Source: Clostridia bacterium (GTDB lineage Bacteria; Bacillota; Clostridia; Lachnospirales; Anaerotignaceae). Taken from it: a DNA stretch of 64,000 nucleotides. Shown in pieces: positions 8,169 to 15,751 of this stretch. The stretch is from positions 124,001-188,000 of the forward strand of contig JALCQR010000001.1 in NCBI GenBank assembly GCA_022651385.1, in the 5' to 3' direction. Under the pieces are notes generated by a model. That model saw nothing but the letters and a program-made list of their open reading frames with translations, was not told where the DNA came from and searched no databases. A program made the position numbers and the translations under genes. Every line of letters begins with the position of its first letter. Position 1 is the stretch's first letter.

Positions 8169-9644
8169 ATGCAAGAAACAGATGAATCAAAACTCTGTGA
8201 TCTTTCTTCACAGTATATTTTCAATGAGACTACTGGCAGTATGCTTTTGCTCTTGGATAGTTTTATGGAACAGAGAACATCACCTAATCCTATGTTTGAA
8301 AACTTTGAGATTAATAAAGATATAACTGATATAAGAGATAAAATAAATGAGAATATAAAATCGCTTAAAGGTATTCTTTCAGATGACAAAAAACGAAAAG
8401 AATGCCTTGACAAATGTCTTTTGCTTAAGAAAAACCTTATAGATATATATACATTTATATTCGGCTATTATACAAAGCTTAACAGCATTTCGGAAATGGT
8501 AAGCGACGAAATTGCAATACGCAAATATCGTGAAGATGAAAATAACAAAGACAAAAAAATTGAGCTGCCTCTTTTTTATGCCGATTGTGTGGATTTATTA
8601 AAACGCGCTGAATCCCCTGAGAAATTAAAGGGATACACAAGTGAGATTTTTAAATGTATTCCGATGAAAATGAGCCGCCAAAGATACTTCAGTTTGCTTG
8701 AAAGAAGTCTTGTCAAAGCTTTTAACGGTGCATCAGAGGATGAGATTACAAAAACATTTGATATTTTCAAAAGAACTGCTGCTCCGGAGCTTTCACCGGA
8801 TTACGGAAAATATTTCAGCGATATAGCAGATGCCCTTAAAGAAAAAAACAGTATAAAGGTTTCGGAACTTTCAGATGTAAAATTAAAATTAGAATTTGAT
8901 GATATATCGCAGCTTCTTGATTCCGTAAATGAAATAGAAGATTATTTTCAGCTTACTTTAAGTGATATAAACTCACTTATAATATTGTATTTTATGGGAT
9001 ATTCATTTGATGAACTTACTGAAAATGAGTTTGGATATGCCGACTGCTACTATAAAATTTGTGAGCTGATGGATAAACCGGAGGATACGGCTTTTGACGA
9101 CAGCCTTTCAGAGGAAATAGAAACTTATGTTGAACCTATTATTGACAAGGCAAATGAACTTAACAAAAAAATAATGGAAATTCTTTCAAAAGTTGATGAT
9201 GTTTCTTCTTTAAGTTCGGATACACTTAAAACTATTTCCGCCGAAGGGTTTGTGAGGTCTTGCTTTTATGAGGACATAAACGATGATTTCGTTTTTTGTT
9301 CTGACAGCAATTCACAAGCTGCGTCTGACGGACTTGTAAAAAAGGCTGTATCGGATTTTGTATCATATATTAAAGAATACTTGGTCTCACTTCCGTCTGC
9401 CACAAGAAAGTATACCATGCAGTCAATTATTTCTGCACTTCCTATTGATTTGAATTTTGATGAGATAATGGCTTATATTAAAGAGGGAATAGACAACGCG
9501 TCTTCTTTCGAACAGCAATTGCTTATAGTTGACAAGATTGGAAACGTATTTCTTGACAACGGTATGACTTTTGATGATGTTGAAGATGAATGCCACCATA
9601 CTCATGACGATGAATGTAGCTGCGGCCATAACCATAACCATTGA
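8169..9644 (+). CDS. Uncharacterised acidic helical protein with His/Cys-rich C-terminal tail
   Basis: 491 residues from the ATG at 8169, chosen for GGAGG seven bases upstream. I do not recognise a domain. The sequence is acidic, predicted largely helical, without signal peptide or membrane segments, so cytoplasmic. The last 20 residues hold a cluster of His, Asp and Cys (ECHHTHDDECSCGHNHNH) that looks like a metal-binding tail. Similar His/Cys tails occur on metallochaperones and on SecA, where they bind Zn or Ni. Its neighbours are a HAD phosphatase (17 bp upstream) and a VOC metalloprotein (20 bp downstream), consistent with one transcript. A metal-delivery role is speculation. Confidence 0.85.
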   Translation: MQETDESKLCDLSSQYIFNETTGSMLLLLDSFMEQRTSPNPMFENFEINKDITDIRDKINENIKSLKGILSDDKKRKECLDKCLLLKKNLIDIYTFIFGYYTKLNSISEMVSDEIAIRKYREDENNKDKKIELPLFYADCVDLLKRAESPEKLKGYTSEIFKCIPMKMSRQRYFSLLERSLVKAFNGASEDEITKTFDIFKRTAAPELSPDYGKYFSDIADALKEKNSIKVSELSDVKLKLEFDDISQLLDSVNEIEDYFQLTLSDINSLIILYFMGYSFDELTENEFGYADCYYKICELMDKPEDTAFDDSLSEEIETYVEPIIDKANELNKKIMEILSKVDDVSSLSSDTLKTISAEGFVRSCFYEDINDDFVFCSDSNSQAASDGLVKKAVSDFVSYIKEYLVSLPSATRKYTMQSIISALPIDLNFDEIMAYIKEGIDNASSFEQQLLIVDKIGNVFLDNGMTFDDVEDECHHTHDDECSCGHNHNH

Positions 9645-9664
9645 TAAAAAATAGGAGGGAAAAC

Positions 9665-10033
9665 ATGTTTACGTTTAATCATTTTAATTTTAATGTGCTT
9701 AATCTTGAAAGAAGCATTAAATTTTATTCAGATACATTGGGCCTTAAAGAGGTTAGGCGAAAAGAAGCTCCTGACGGAAGCTGGATTCTTGTTTATCTTG
9801 GCGACGGCAATACAAATTTCACTCTTGAACTTACATGGCTTAAAGACAGAAAAGAGAAATATGACCTTGGAGAAGGAGAGTTTCATCTGGCGTTTGAAAC
9901 GGATGATTTTAATGCTGCTCATGAGAAACATAAAAAAATGGGCTGCATATGCTTTGAAAACGAAAAAATGGGTATTTACTTTATAGAAGACCCTGACGGA
10001 TACTGGATAGAAATAATACCGCCTAAAAAATAA
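9665..10033 (+). CDS. VOC-family protein, glyoxalase I-like
   Basis: 122 residues from the ATG at 9665 with AGGAGGG before it. It shows the paired beta-alpha-beta-beta-beta fold of lactoylglutathione lyases. Candidate metal ligands are His6, Glu55, His74 and Glu116, at the same relative positions as in bacterial GloA. Other markers are RSIKFYSDTLGL and EDPDGYWIEI. It may detoxify methylglyoxal adducts, but many VOC proteins act on other substrates, and glutathione is rare in Clostridia, so another thiol or substrate is possible. It is the last gene of the HAD / His-tail / VOC run. Confidence 0.87.
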   Translation: MFTFNHFNFNVLNLERSIKFYSDTLGLKEVRRKEAPDGSWILVYLGDGNTNFTLELTWLKDRKEKYDLGEGEFHLAFETDDFNAAHEKHKKMGCICFENEKMGIYFIEDPDGYWIEIIPPKK

Positions 10034-10062
10034 AATAGTATAAATAATCTAAATAAACCATA

Positions 10063-10093
10063 TTGACTCTTACACAGTGATATGGTTTATTAT
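10063..10093 (+). promoter_or_regulatory. MerR-type promoter of the DMT transporter gene (19-bp spacer)
   Basis: -35 TTGACT (10063-10068), exactly 19 bp, then -10 TATTAT (10088-10093). The spacer is a partial dyad (ACTCTTACAC / GTGATATGGT). An over-long 19-bp spacer with a dyad between the boxes is the hallmark of promoters activated by MerR-family proteins. A near-identical element occurs at 11060, and a merR gene lies at 12653. Confidence 0.75.
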
Positions 10094-10117
10094 TTTATTT
10101 TAAAGGGGTGAATAAAA

Positions 10118-11056
10118 TTGGGCAAAGAGCAAAACAGGACAAGGGGAATTATTTTAACATTTATTGGAGGAGTTAGTTTTGGATTTTCAGGAACTTGTGT
10201 ACAATATCTGCTGAGCACTAAGGGGATAAATCCAGTTTGGCTTACAACAATTAGGATGTTTTTTGCAGGAATTATTTTGATGATTATTGCATTTATAAGA
10301 CAGGAAAAAATTGTTTGTGAGATAATTAAGGACAAAAAAGATTTGGCAATGCTTTTACTTTTTGGTACAGCCGGTATTATGTCATGCCAGTATACATATA
10401 TTGTTGCAATATCATACTCAAACGCCGGTACTGCAACCGTACTTGAATATCTTGGCCTTGTACTGATAATGATATTTGTATGCCTAAAAAGTTCAAAACT
10501 GCCTAGTATAAATGAGGTTTTTGCCATAATACTTGCACTTACAGGCACATTCCTTTTGGCTACCCACGGAAATGTACATTCACTTGCAATATCAAAATCA
10601 GCTCTTTTTTGAGGGCTTATATCAGCTTTCGCTTTTGCATTTTACTCTGCACAGCCTGAAAAGATTATAAAAAAGAGAGGGGCACTTCCGGTCACTGCCT
10701 ATGGAATGTTTATAGGCGGAATAATCCTTACAACTTTTACGAGAGCGTGAAGGTTTAACATAAATTTAGACATAGCCACTGTTTTGGCACTCTCGGTTAT
10801 TGTGCTTATAGGTACAGTTGCTGCTTTTATCCTTTATCTTCAGGGAATAAGCGATATAGGGCCTTCAAACGCAAGTCTCATTGCCTGCATTGAACCGGTA
10901 TCAGCGACGATTTTTTCTGTATTATGGATGAAAAGCAGTTTCAGTAAAATAGATTTCGTAGGTTTTGCTGCCATAATTATATGTGTTATACTGCTTTCTG
11001 TTAAAAAAAATGGTAAATGTGCTGAAAACGTTACCCCCAATATATGTGACAAATGA
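10118..11056 (+). pseudogene. EamA/DMT-family transporter, single frame interrupted by two TGA codons at Trp positions
   Basis: From the TTG at 10118 (AAAGGGGTG upstream) one frame runs to 11056, encoding about 312 residues with ten hydrophobic segments in two EamA halves. It is an inner-membrane drug/metabolite exporter of unknown substrate. The frame is broken only by TGA at 10610-10612 and TGA at 10748-10750. Relatives have Trp at both sites (ALF-W-GLISA and TRA-W-RF). Two other Trp residues use TGG. There is no frameshift or other visible decay. Either two TGG-to-TGA nonsense mutations occurred, or the codons are read through. Its own stop is also TGA. The promoter is MerR-type, shared with the next gene. 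Confidence 0.8.
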
Positions 11057-11059
11057 CTA

Positions 11060-11090
11060 TTGACTCTACAACAGTTATAGGGTTTAACGT
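11060..11090 (+). promoter_or_regulatory. MerR-type promoter of the PLP lyase gene (19-bp spacer)
   Basis: -35 TTGACT (11060-11065), a 19-bp spacer with dyad CTCTACAAC / GTTATAGGG, and -10 TAACGT (11085-11090). It starts 4 bp after the transporter's stop codon. The spacer length and dyad match the element at 10063, so both genes are probably switched on by the same MerR protein. Confidence 0.75.
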
Positions 11091-11130
11091 TTAAATTGGA
11101 ATTGTTGTTTTTTTATAAGGAGGTATTTAT

Positions 11131-12321
11131 ATGGATAAAATGAATTTTGAACGTGAAACGAATATTTTGTATAAAGGAGACAGAGTAAAAGGCTGTGACA
11201 TTGTGCCTGAGGCTGCTCCTCTTTTTCTTGCATCAGCTTTCGATATTGCCGGAGATCTTGATGATGTAAACAGCATGTATGAAAACAAGGGATATACATA
11301 TATACGTACAAGAAATCCCAACAGACATATGCTTGCCGATAAAATTACTTATATGGAAAACGGCGAGGACAGTGCTATTTTCTCGTCAGGCATGGGCGCT
11401 ATACAGACAGTGCTTTTCACATTTTTAAAAGGCGGAGACCATTTGGTAGCAAGTGACACACTTTATGGCGAATCAATAGAGCTTATTGAGATAATGAAAG
11501 AGTATGGAATTGATTATACATTTGTTGATTTCAGTGATACACAGGCAGTTAAAAAAGCTATAAAGCCAAACACAAAAGTAATTTACAGTGAAACGGCAAG
11601 CAATCCTTGCGTTGCTCTTACGGATGTTGAGGAATTGGCAAAAGCAGCTCATGAAAACGGAGCTTTGCTTATAATAGACAACACATTTGTAACGGCTTAT
11701 GCCGTAAGATGTCTCGATATTGGTGCTGATATAGTTATAAACAGCCTTACAAAATTTATAAACGGACACAGTGACGCTCTTCTTGGCTCTGCTACAGGCT
11801 CAAAAGAGCTTATAGAAAAAGTGCTTACAAGACAGTCAATATTCGGCACCGCAGGAGGAACTTTCAGCGCATGGCTTGTTCAAAGATCAATGCAGACTCT
11901 TTCTCTGAGAATGAAAAAAGCCATGTATAATGCAGACAAGCTTGCAAATGCTCTTTATGAAAATCCGCATGTAATAAAAGTAAATTATCCTACGGTTCCT
12001 AACTATGCTCAGAAGGAACTTGCCAAAAAGCTGTTTAAAAATGGATATGGCTGCGGAGCTATGCTCAGTTTTGAAATGCCTGACGACAGAGCAAAGATAA
12101 ACGAGTTTATGAAACGTCTCCAGATTTGCCATTATGCTCCTACACTCGGCGGTGTAAGAACAACAATGTCACATCCGGCAACTTCGTCACACAGAGATTT
12201 GCCTGAAGAACAGAAAAAGGCACTCGGAATTACAGAAGGACTTATGAGAATCTCAGTAGGCATTGAAGAAGCAGAGGATTTGATTAAAGATTTTACACAG
12301 GCACTCAAAGCATTTGATTGA
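11131..12321 (+). CDS. Cys/Met-metabolism PLP enzyme, methionine gamma-lyase-like
   Basis: 396 residues, a full-length member of the trans-sulfuration family. The PLP Lys lies in NSLTKFINGHSD. Other markers are YIRTRNPN near the N-terminus, SSGMGAIQ (phosphate binding), ETASNPC and IDNTFVTAY. The ATG has AAGGAGG seven bases upstream. Candidate reactions are gamma-elimination of methionine or cystathionine, or O-acetylhomoserine sulfhydrylation; the motifs do not settle which. The MerR-type promoter just upstream and the co-regulated exporter suggest a stress or detoxification role involving sulfur compounds rather than routine methionine synthesis. That last point is inference. Confidence 0.88.
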   Translation: MDKMNFERETNILYKGDRVKGCDIVPEAAPLFLASAFDIAGDLDDVNSMYENKGYTYIRTRNPNRHMLADKITYMENGEDSAIFSSGMGAIQTVLFTFLKGGDHLVASDTLYGESIELIEIMKEYGIDYTFVDFSDTQAVKKAIKPNTKVIYSETASNPCVALTDVEELAKAAHENGALLIIDNTFVTAYAVRCLDIGADIVINSLTKFINGHSDALLGSATGSKELIEKVLTRQSIFGTAGGTFSAWLVQRSMQTLSLRMKKAMYNADKLANALYENPHVIKVNYPTVPNYAQKELAKKLFKNGYGCGAMLSFEMPDDRAKINEFMKRLQICHYAPTLGGVRTTMSHPATSSHRDLPEEQKKALGITEGLMRISVGIEEAEDLIKDFTQALKAFD

Positions 12322-12438
12322 TAAGGCAAGTATAAGTTTTATTGCAGCATATTTGAGATGATTCCAAACATTTTTATCAAGTAAATTAAATGACTATTAT
12401 TGAAAGCAGCCTCAAGATGCCACATTATTCTGATGTTT

Positions 12439-12452
12439 ATGAACTAGTTCAT
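12439..12452. repeat. Perfect 14-bp palindrome ATGAACTAGTTCAT
   Basis: A perfect 14-bp dyad in the gap between the PLP lyase and merR. It is not followed by a T-run, so it may be a protein-binding site rather than a terminator. No partner copy was noticed. Confidence 0.35.
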
Positions 12453-12487
12453 GATTACTTTTTAAAGAGAGGACAATTTGATAATTT

Positions 12488-12517
12488 GGGATGCCGTAAT
12501 TTGCATCCCTTATTTTT
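12488..12517 (+). terminator. Intrinsic terminator after the PLP lyase gene
   Basis: GGGATGC / GCATCCC stem followed by a T-rich stretch (TTATTTTTA). The interval 12322-12652 otherwise holds the 14-bp palindrome and the merR promoter, with no gene that I can support. Confidence 0.65.
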
Positions 12518-12588
12518 ATGCCGGGAGCAATAAAAAGATTTGCAGTATCGTAAAAGGCCTCAGCTCAAATATATAAGTCTTTGTGATA

Positions 12589-12621
12589 TAGACAATTGGC
12601 TTTGAGTAATGTATAATTGTC
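12589..12621 (+). promoter_or_regulatory. Promoter of the merR gene with overlapping dyad
   Basis: -35 TAGACA (12589-12594), 17-bp spacer, -10 TATAAT (12612-12617). An inverted repeat GACAAT / ATTGTC (12591-12596 and 12616-12621) overlaps both boxes. Transcription would start near 12624. This excludes the in-frame ATG at 12617 as start and supports the TTG at 12653. Confidence 0.65.
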
Positions 12622-12652
12622 CATATCAAAAAGCTTTGGAGGAGTGATATTT

Positions 12653-13474
12653 TTGGATAAGCTTTTTACTATAGGCGAAACAGCTAAAATTATGGGAGTT
12701 TCTATCCAAAGTCTGAGGCATTACACAAATATGGGATTGCTTCATCCAGAATATGTTGATCCTGACACCGGATACAGGTACTATTCTTTTAATCAGCTCC
12801 ATTACATTGATCGTATAAAATATCTGCGAAGGCTTGGAGTGCCACTTTTAGATATAAAAGATGCTTTTGACAGCGGAAGTCCGGACCGGCTTGTGCCGCA
12901 TCTTAAAGAACAGAAAATTATGCTTGAAAAAGAACTTAAAAGTGTTCTTAAAGCCATTGAGGATGTGGAATGGTATACGGAATATTTTGAGTATCCAAAA
13001 AAACGTATACTCCACAGCATACCATATATTAAAGAATTTCCGAAAAGATATGCTTTCGGTACTGTCTGCGGTGAAAATGAAAAAGTTTCAGATATTGAAA
13101 TAAGGCTTACTGATATGCGAAACAGTAGTGAAGCAAAGGCAATGACATATTTTAGGCAGTATGGATATACGGCTGATTTTAATGCATTGAAAAACGGCAG
13201 GTTTGAACCGTTTGTACATTATATGTTTCTTAAAGAAAAGCCTTATTATATTGCTGAAAAATTTAAGAATGATGTACTTGTTTTTCCTAAAGGCGAATAT
13301 CTTTGCTTTTTATGCAGGCTCAGGTCGCCAAATTGCGATTTTTCCCAAGCAGTTAAAATACTTTCAAATGTGAGCAGCTCAAAATTAATGTTGGCAAATG
13401 AATATGAGGATAATTTAAGAGAATACAGTGAATGTCCATATGAGATACAGGTATTAATAAGCGAGGATAATTAA
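12653..13474 (+). CDS. MerR-family transcriptional regulator with large effector domain
   Basis: 273 residues from a TTG at 12653, preceded by GGAGGAG; the upstream ATG overlaps the -10 box. Residues about 3-70 form a winged helix of the MerR type (LFTIGETAKIMGV, then LRHYTNMGLL and DTGYRYYSFNQL). A coiled coil lies at about 75-110. The C-terminal 160 residues resemble a BmrR/GyrI-type ligand-binding domain (VFPKGEYLCFLCR). Such proteins activate multidrug-exporter genes on binding hydrophobic cations. The two MerR-type promoters upstream, at 10063 and 11060, are its likely targets. The spacer at its own promoter is 17 bp, so it is probably not auto-activated in the same way. Confidence 0.9.
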   Translation: MDKLFTIGETAKIMGVSIQSLRHYTNMGLLHPEYVDPDTGYRYYSFNQLHYIDRIKYLRRLGVPLLDIKDAFDSGSPDRLVPHLKEQKIMLEKELKSVLKAIEDVEWYTEYFEYPKKRILHSIPYIKEFPKRYAFGTVCGENEKVSDIEIRLTDMRNSSEAKAMTYFRQYGYTADFNALKNGRFEPFVHYMFLKEKPYYIAEKFKNDVLVFPKGEYLCFLCRLRSPNCDFSQAVKILSNVSSSKLMLANEYEDNLREYSECPYEIQVLISEDN

Positions 13475-13604
13475 TTCGTTTGTAATTTGGCTATAAAATA
13501 ATTCGATTGATGTTTGAATTTAGTAATTAAAAAAATTTATTTTACATATAATTAATATTTGAATAATATTGTTTAACAGTCAAGTCAAATGACGCAATAC
13601 ATTT

Positions 13605-13645
13605 AAAAAGAGGTGCTTTAGATAGTTAAAAAGCACCTCTTTTTT
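13605..13645. terminator. Bidirectional terminator between merR and the LTA-synthase-like gene
   Basis: Perfect 15-bp stem AAAAAGAGGTGCTTT / AAAGCACCTCTTTTT (13605-13619 pairs with the end of the element), A-rich on one side and T-rich on the other. It serves both convergent genes. Confidence 0.88.
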
Positions 13646-13655
13646 TAAATATAAG

Positions 13656-15530
13656 TTAGTTTCCGTCAAACATTTTGTAATACTGCCATTTTTGAAGCTT
13701 TGATATATTGTTAAGTTGTTCAGGCTTTAAAGCATCTTTATATTCTCCGTCAGGAAGCACATATATTCCGCCTGTAATCACCGGTGTTTCTTTTCTCATA
13801 GCAGTTGAAAATTTAAAAAATGGTGATATATCATCAAGACCAAACAATTCAAGAAGGGATGTGCCCAAGAAATTTGAGCTTATCTTATCTGTTTTTGTAA
13901 GACCTATTTTTTGTGCTACTTCTTTTATAGGCGAAATTTTTTCGGCGGCATTATTTTCCCATATAAGGTATGGCGTAGCATATAAATTTAGCTGCTGTTC
14001 ATAAGTGCCGTTTGCGTCTATATTGTAATTAAGCTCGCTGAAAAAATCCATGCCGTTTGAAAATGGCGGAAGATGATCTCCAAAGTATACAATTGCTACA
14101 GGCTTGTCTGAGTTCTCAAAGTAATCCGTAAGTCTTTTAATTTGCTCGTCAGCATCTTTTACGCCTGTAAAATAATTGTTTAGCAGACTTTTCTCGTTGT
14201 CTGTAAGAGATACATCACAGTCAAACATATTTTCAACATTTTTATATTTTTGGTCATATGGGCCATGATTTTGTATCGTGACACAGAATTCAAAAAAAGG
14301 AGATTTACTTTGCTTGAAGTGATCATCAAAATTATCTATAATAGAATCAAACGCATATTTATCGGCAATATATCCGCCTTTATATTTTTCTTTTCCCTGG
14401 AAACTTTTAAGGCTGATAAAATTATCTAAACCGATATTTGGATAAACGTTTTCACGATTGTAAAACCATGGAAATCCTGGGTGAATGGCAAGAGTATCAT
14501 ATCCTATATCTTTTAAACGGTTCGGAATAGAATCGGTTTTCTTTCTTATGTAATTATAGGATATGCCGTCTCTCAGCAAATATCTTGTTGAGTATCCTGT
14601 AAGAATATCAAATTCAGTATTGCTTGTGCCGCCGCCGTATGTTGCTACAACTATATGCCCCGAAACACAATTTGGCCCAGACGTTATTTCTTTCCAATTT
14701 TTTAGGGGGTCGGTATAATTTGTAAAATCAAAATGTTTATTATTGCTTAAGTCAGAAAAAGATTCTCCGAGTATCATTATTATATTTGGAAGCTCTTTTG
14801 TGTCATGAGACGGTTCCTTGAAGTTTTTATCAATATCGGCAAAATATTGTTTGTCATAACCATCCGGCTTTTTGATTTTCATAGTGTTGAATTTATAGAT
14901 AAAGCTATACATAAACCCTTTTGAATCAAATTGGTTTACTTCAAAATATATGTTGCCGTCAACTGCAAAGCTTCCATAAAGTTTGTCACTTGTATATAAT
15001 GTTGAGTTAAGTATAAAGGCAGCACATATTACTGCAATTAAGCCTATCATTCTTTTTATTGACTTGATTTTTTTACATCTGAAAAACAGTATGGATACTG
15101 TAACTGCAACAATAAATGCTACTGCAACAAAGGCATATGTTTTTATCTGGTTTGAGGGGAATTTTTGTATTATACCGGTGACCTCACTGACAAGTGAAAA
15201 ATCATTCGGTATAAAAGGATCCTGACGCAGTATTATTTTTTCACGGTTTACGTATGAAAAAAGTATAAGTACAGCCGACGGGATTATTGACGAAAAAACA
15301 GGATTTGAGGTTAAAAAGAATACCAACAGTTCTAAAAGCAAAAACGGAAGATAGTTTAAAACAAATAAAAACGGGTTTGCTTTTATTAACTGAATAAATC
15401 TCATAAATGAACCAGGCTGCAAATATATGGAAATCATTGTTGCTATTATTGAAAAGAAAACCATTATAATAATTGATACTGTTATACTCAGTCTGATTTG
15501 TCTTGACTTAATAAAACTTACAATCTTCAT
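13656..15530 (-). CDS. LTA-synthase-family membrane sulfatase-fold phosphoglycerol transferase
   Basis: 624 residues. Residues 1-195 hold about five membrane segments; the rest is an extracellular alkaline-phosphatase/sulfatase domain. NIIMILGESFSD provides the first metal ligand (Glu). The nucleophile Thr lies in TYGGGTSNTEFDILTG. IQNHGPYD and VYFGDHLPP supply further metal-binding His and Asp residues. LtaS enzymes move glycerol-phosphate from phosphatidylglycerol onto a teichoic acid chain. Relatives may instead add phosphoglycerol to other glycans. GGAGGTG precedes the ATG. The gene stands alone, divergent from an LCP protein, which also acts in cell-wall polymer assembly. Confidence 0.88.
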   Translation of the reverse strand: MKIVSFIKSRQIRLSITVSIIIMVFFSIIATMISIYLQPGSFMRFIQLIKANPFLFVLNYLPFLLLELLVFFLTSNPVFSSIIPSAVLILFSYVNREKIILRQDPFIPNDFSLVSEVTGIIQKFPSNQIKTYAFVAVAFIVAVTVSILFFRCKKIKSIKRMIGLIAVICAAFILNSTLYTSDKLYGSFAVDGNIYFEVNQFDSKGFMYSFIYKFNTMKIKKPDGYDKQYFADIDKNFKEPSHDTKELPNIIMILGESFSDLSNNKHFDFTNYTDPLKNWKEITSGPNCVSGHIVVATYGGGTSNTEFDILTGYSTRYLLRDGISYNYIRKKTDSIPNRLKDIGYDTLAIHPGFPWFYNRENVYPNIGLDNFISLKSFQGKEKYKGGYIADKYAFDSIIDNFDDHFKQSKSPFFEFCVTIQNHGPYDQKYKNVENMFDCDVSLTDNEKSLLNNYFTGVKDADEQIKRLTDYFENSDKPVAIVYFGDHLPPFSNGMDFFSELNYNIDANGTYEQQLNLYATPYLIWENNAAEKISPIKEVAQKIGLTKTDKISSNFLGTSLLELFGLDDISPFFKFSTAMRKETPVITGGIYVLPDGEYKDALKPEQLNNISKLQKWQYYKMFDGN

Positions 15531-15662
15531 AGTACACCTCCGATTTGATTTACATTTTACATAGTATTACAATTATCGACATTAGTAAAGAAAAAAGTAT
15601 TCGGCGAATTTAAATGTAAATTCTTAAATTTTTAATAAAATATGAATTTATATTAAGAATTG

Positions 15663-15691
15663 TTGTAAAAAAATTTGTTATTTGGTATAAT
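15663..15691 (+). promoter_or_regulatory. Promoter of the LCP gene
   Basis: -35 TTGTAA (15663-15668), 17-bp spacer, -10 TATAAT (15686-15691), about 60 bp before the LCP start codon. Confidence 0.65.
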
Positions 15692-15751
15692 GGCTAACGT
15701 ATGTACGATTTTTAAATGTAATATTTTGTTTAAGTTTGGAGAATTAAGTTT

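Noticed and set aside
10610-10750. Selenocysteine at the two TGA codons
   Set aside because: Relatives have Trp, not Cys, at these sites, and no selenocysteine insertion hairpin was evident just downstream.
10118-11056. Genome-wide reassignment of TGA to Trp
   Set aside because: Many clearly intact genes in the window end in TGA (gltB, gltD, ogg, nifJ, the ger genes), and Trp elsewhere uses TGG. Any recoding would have to be specific to this gene.
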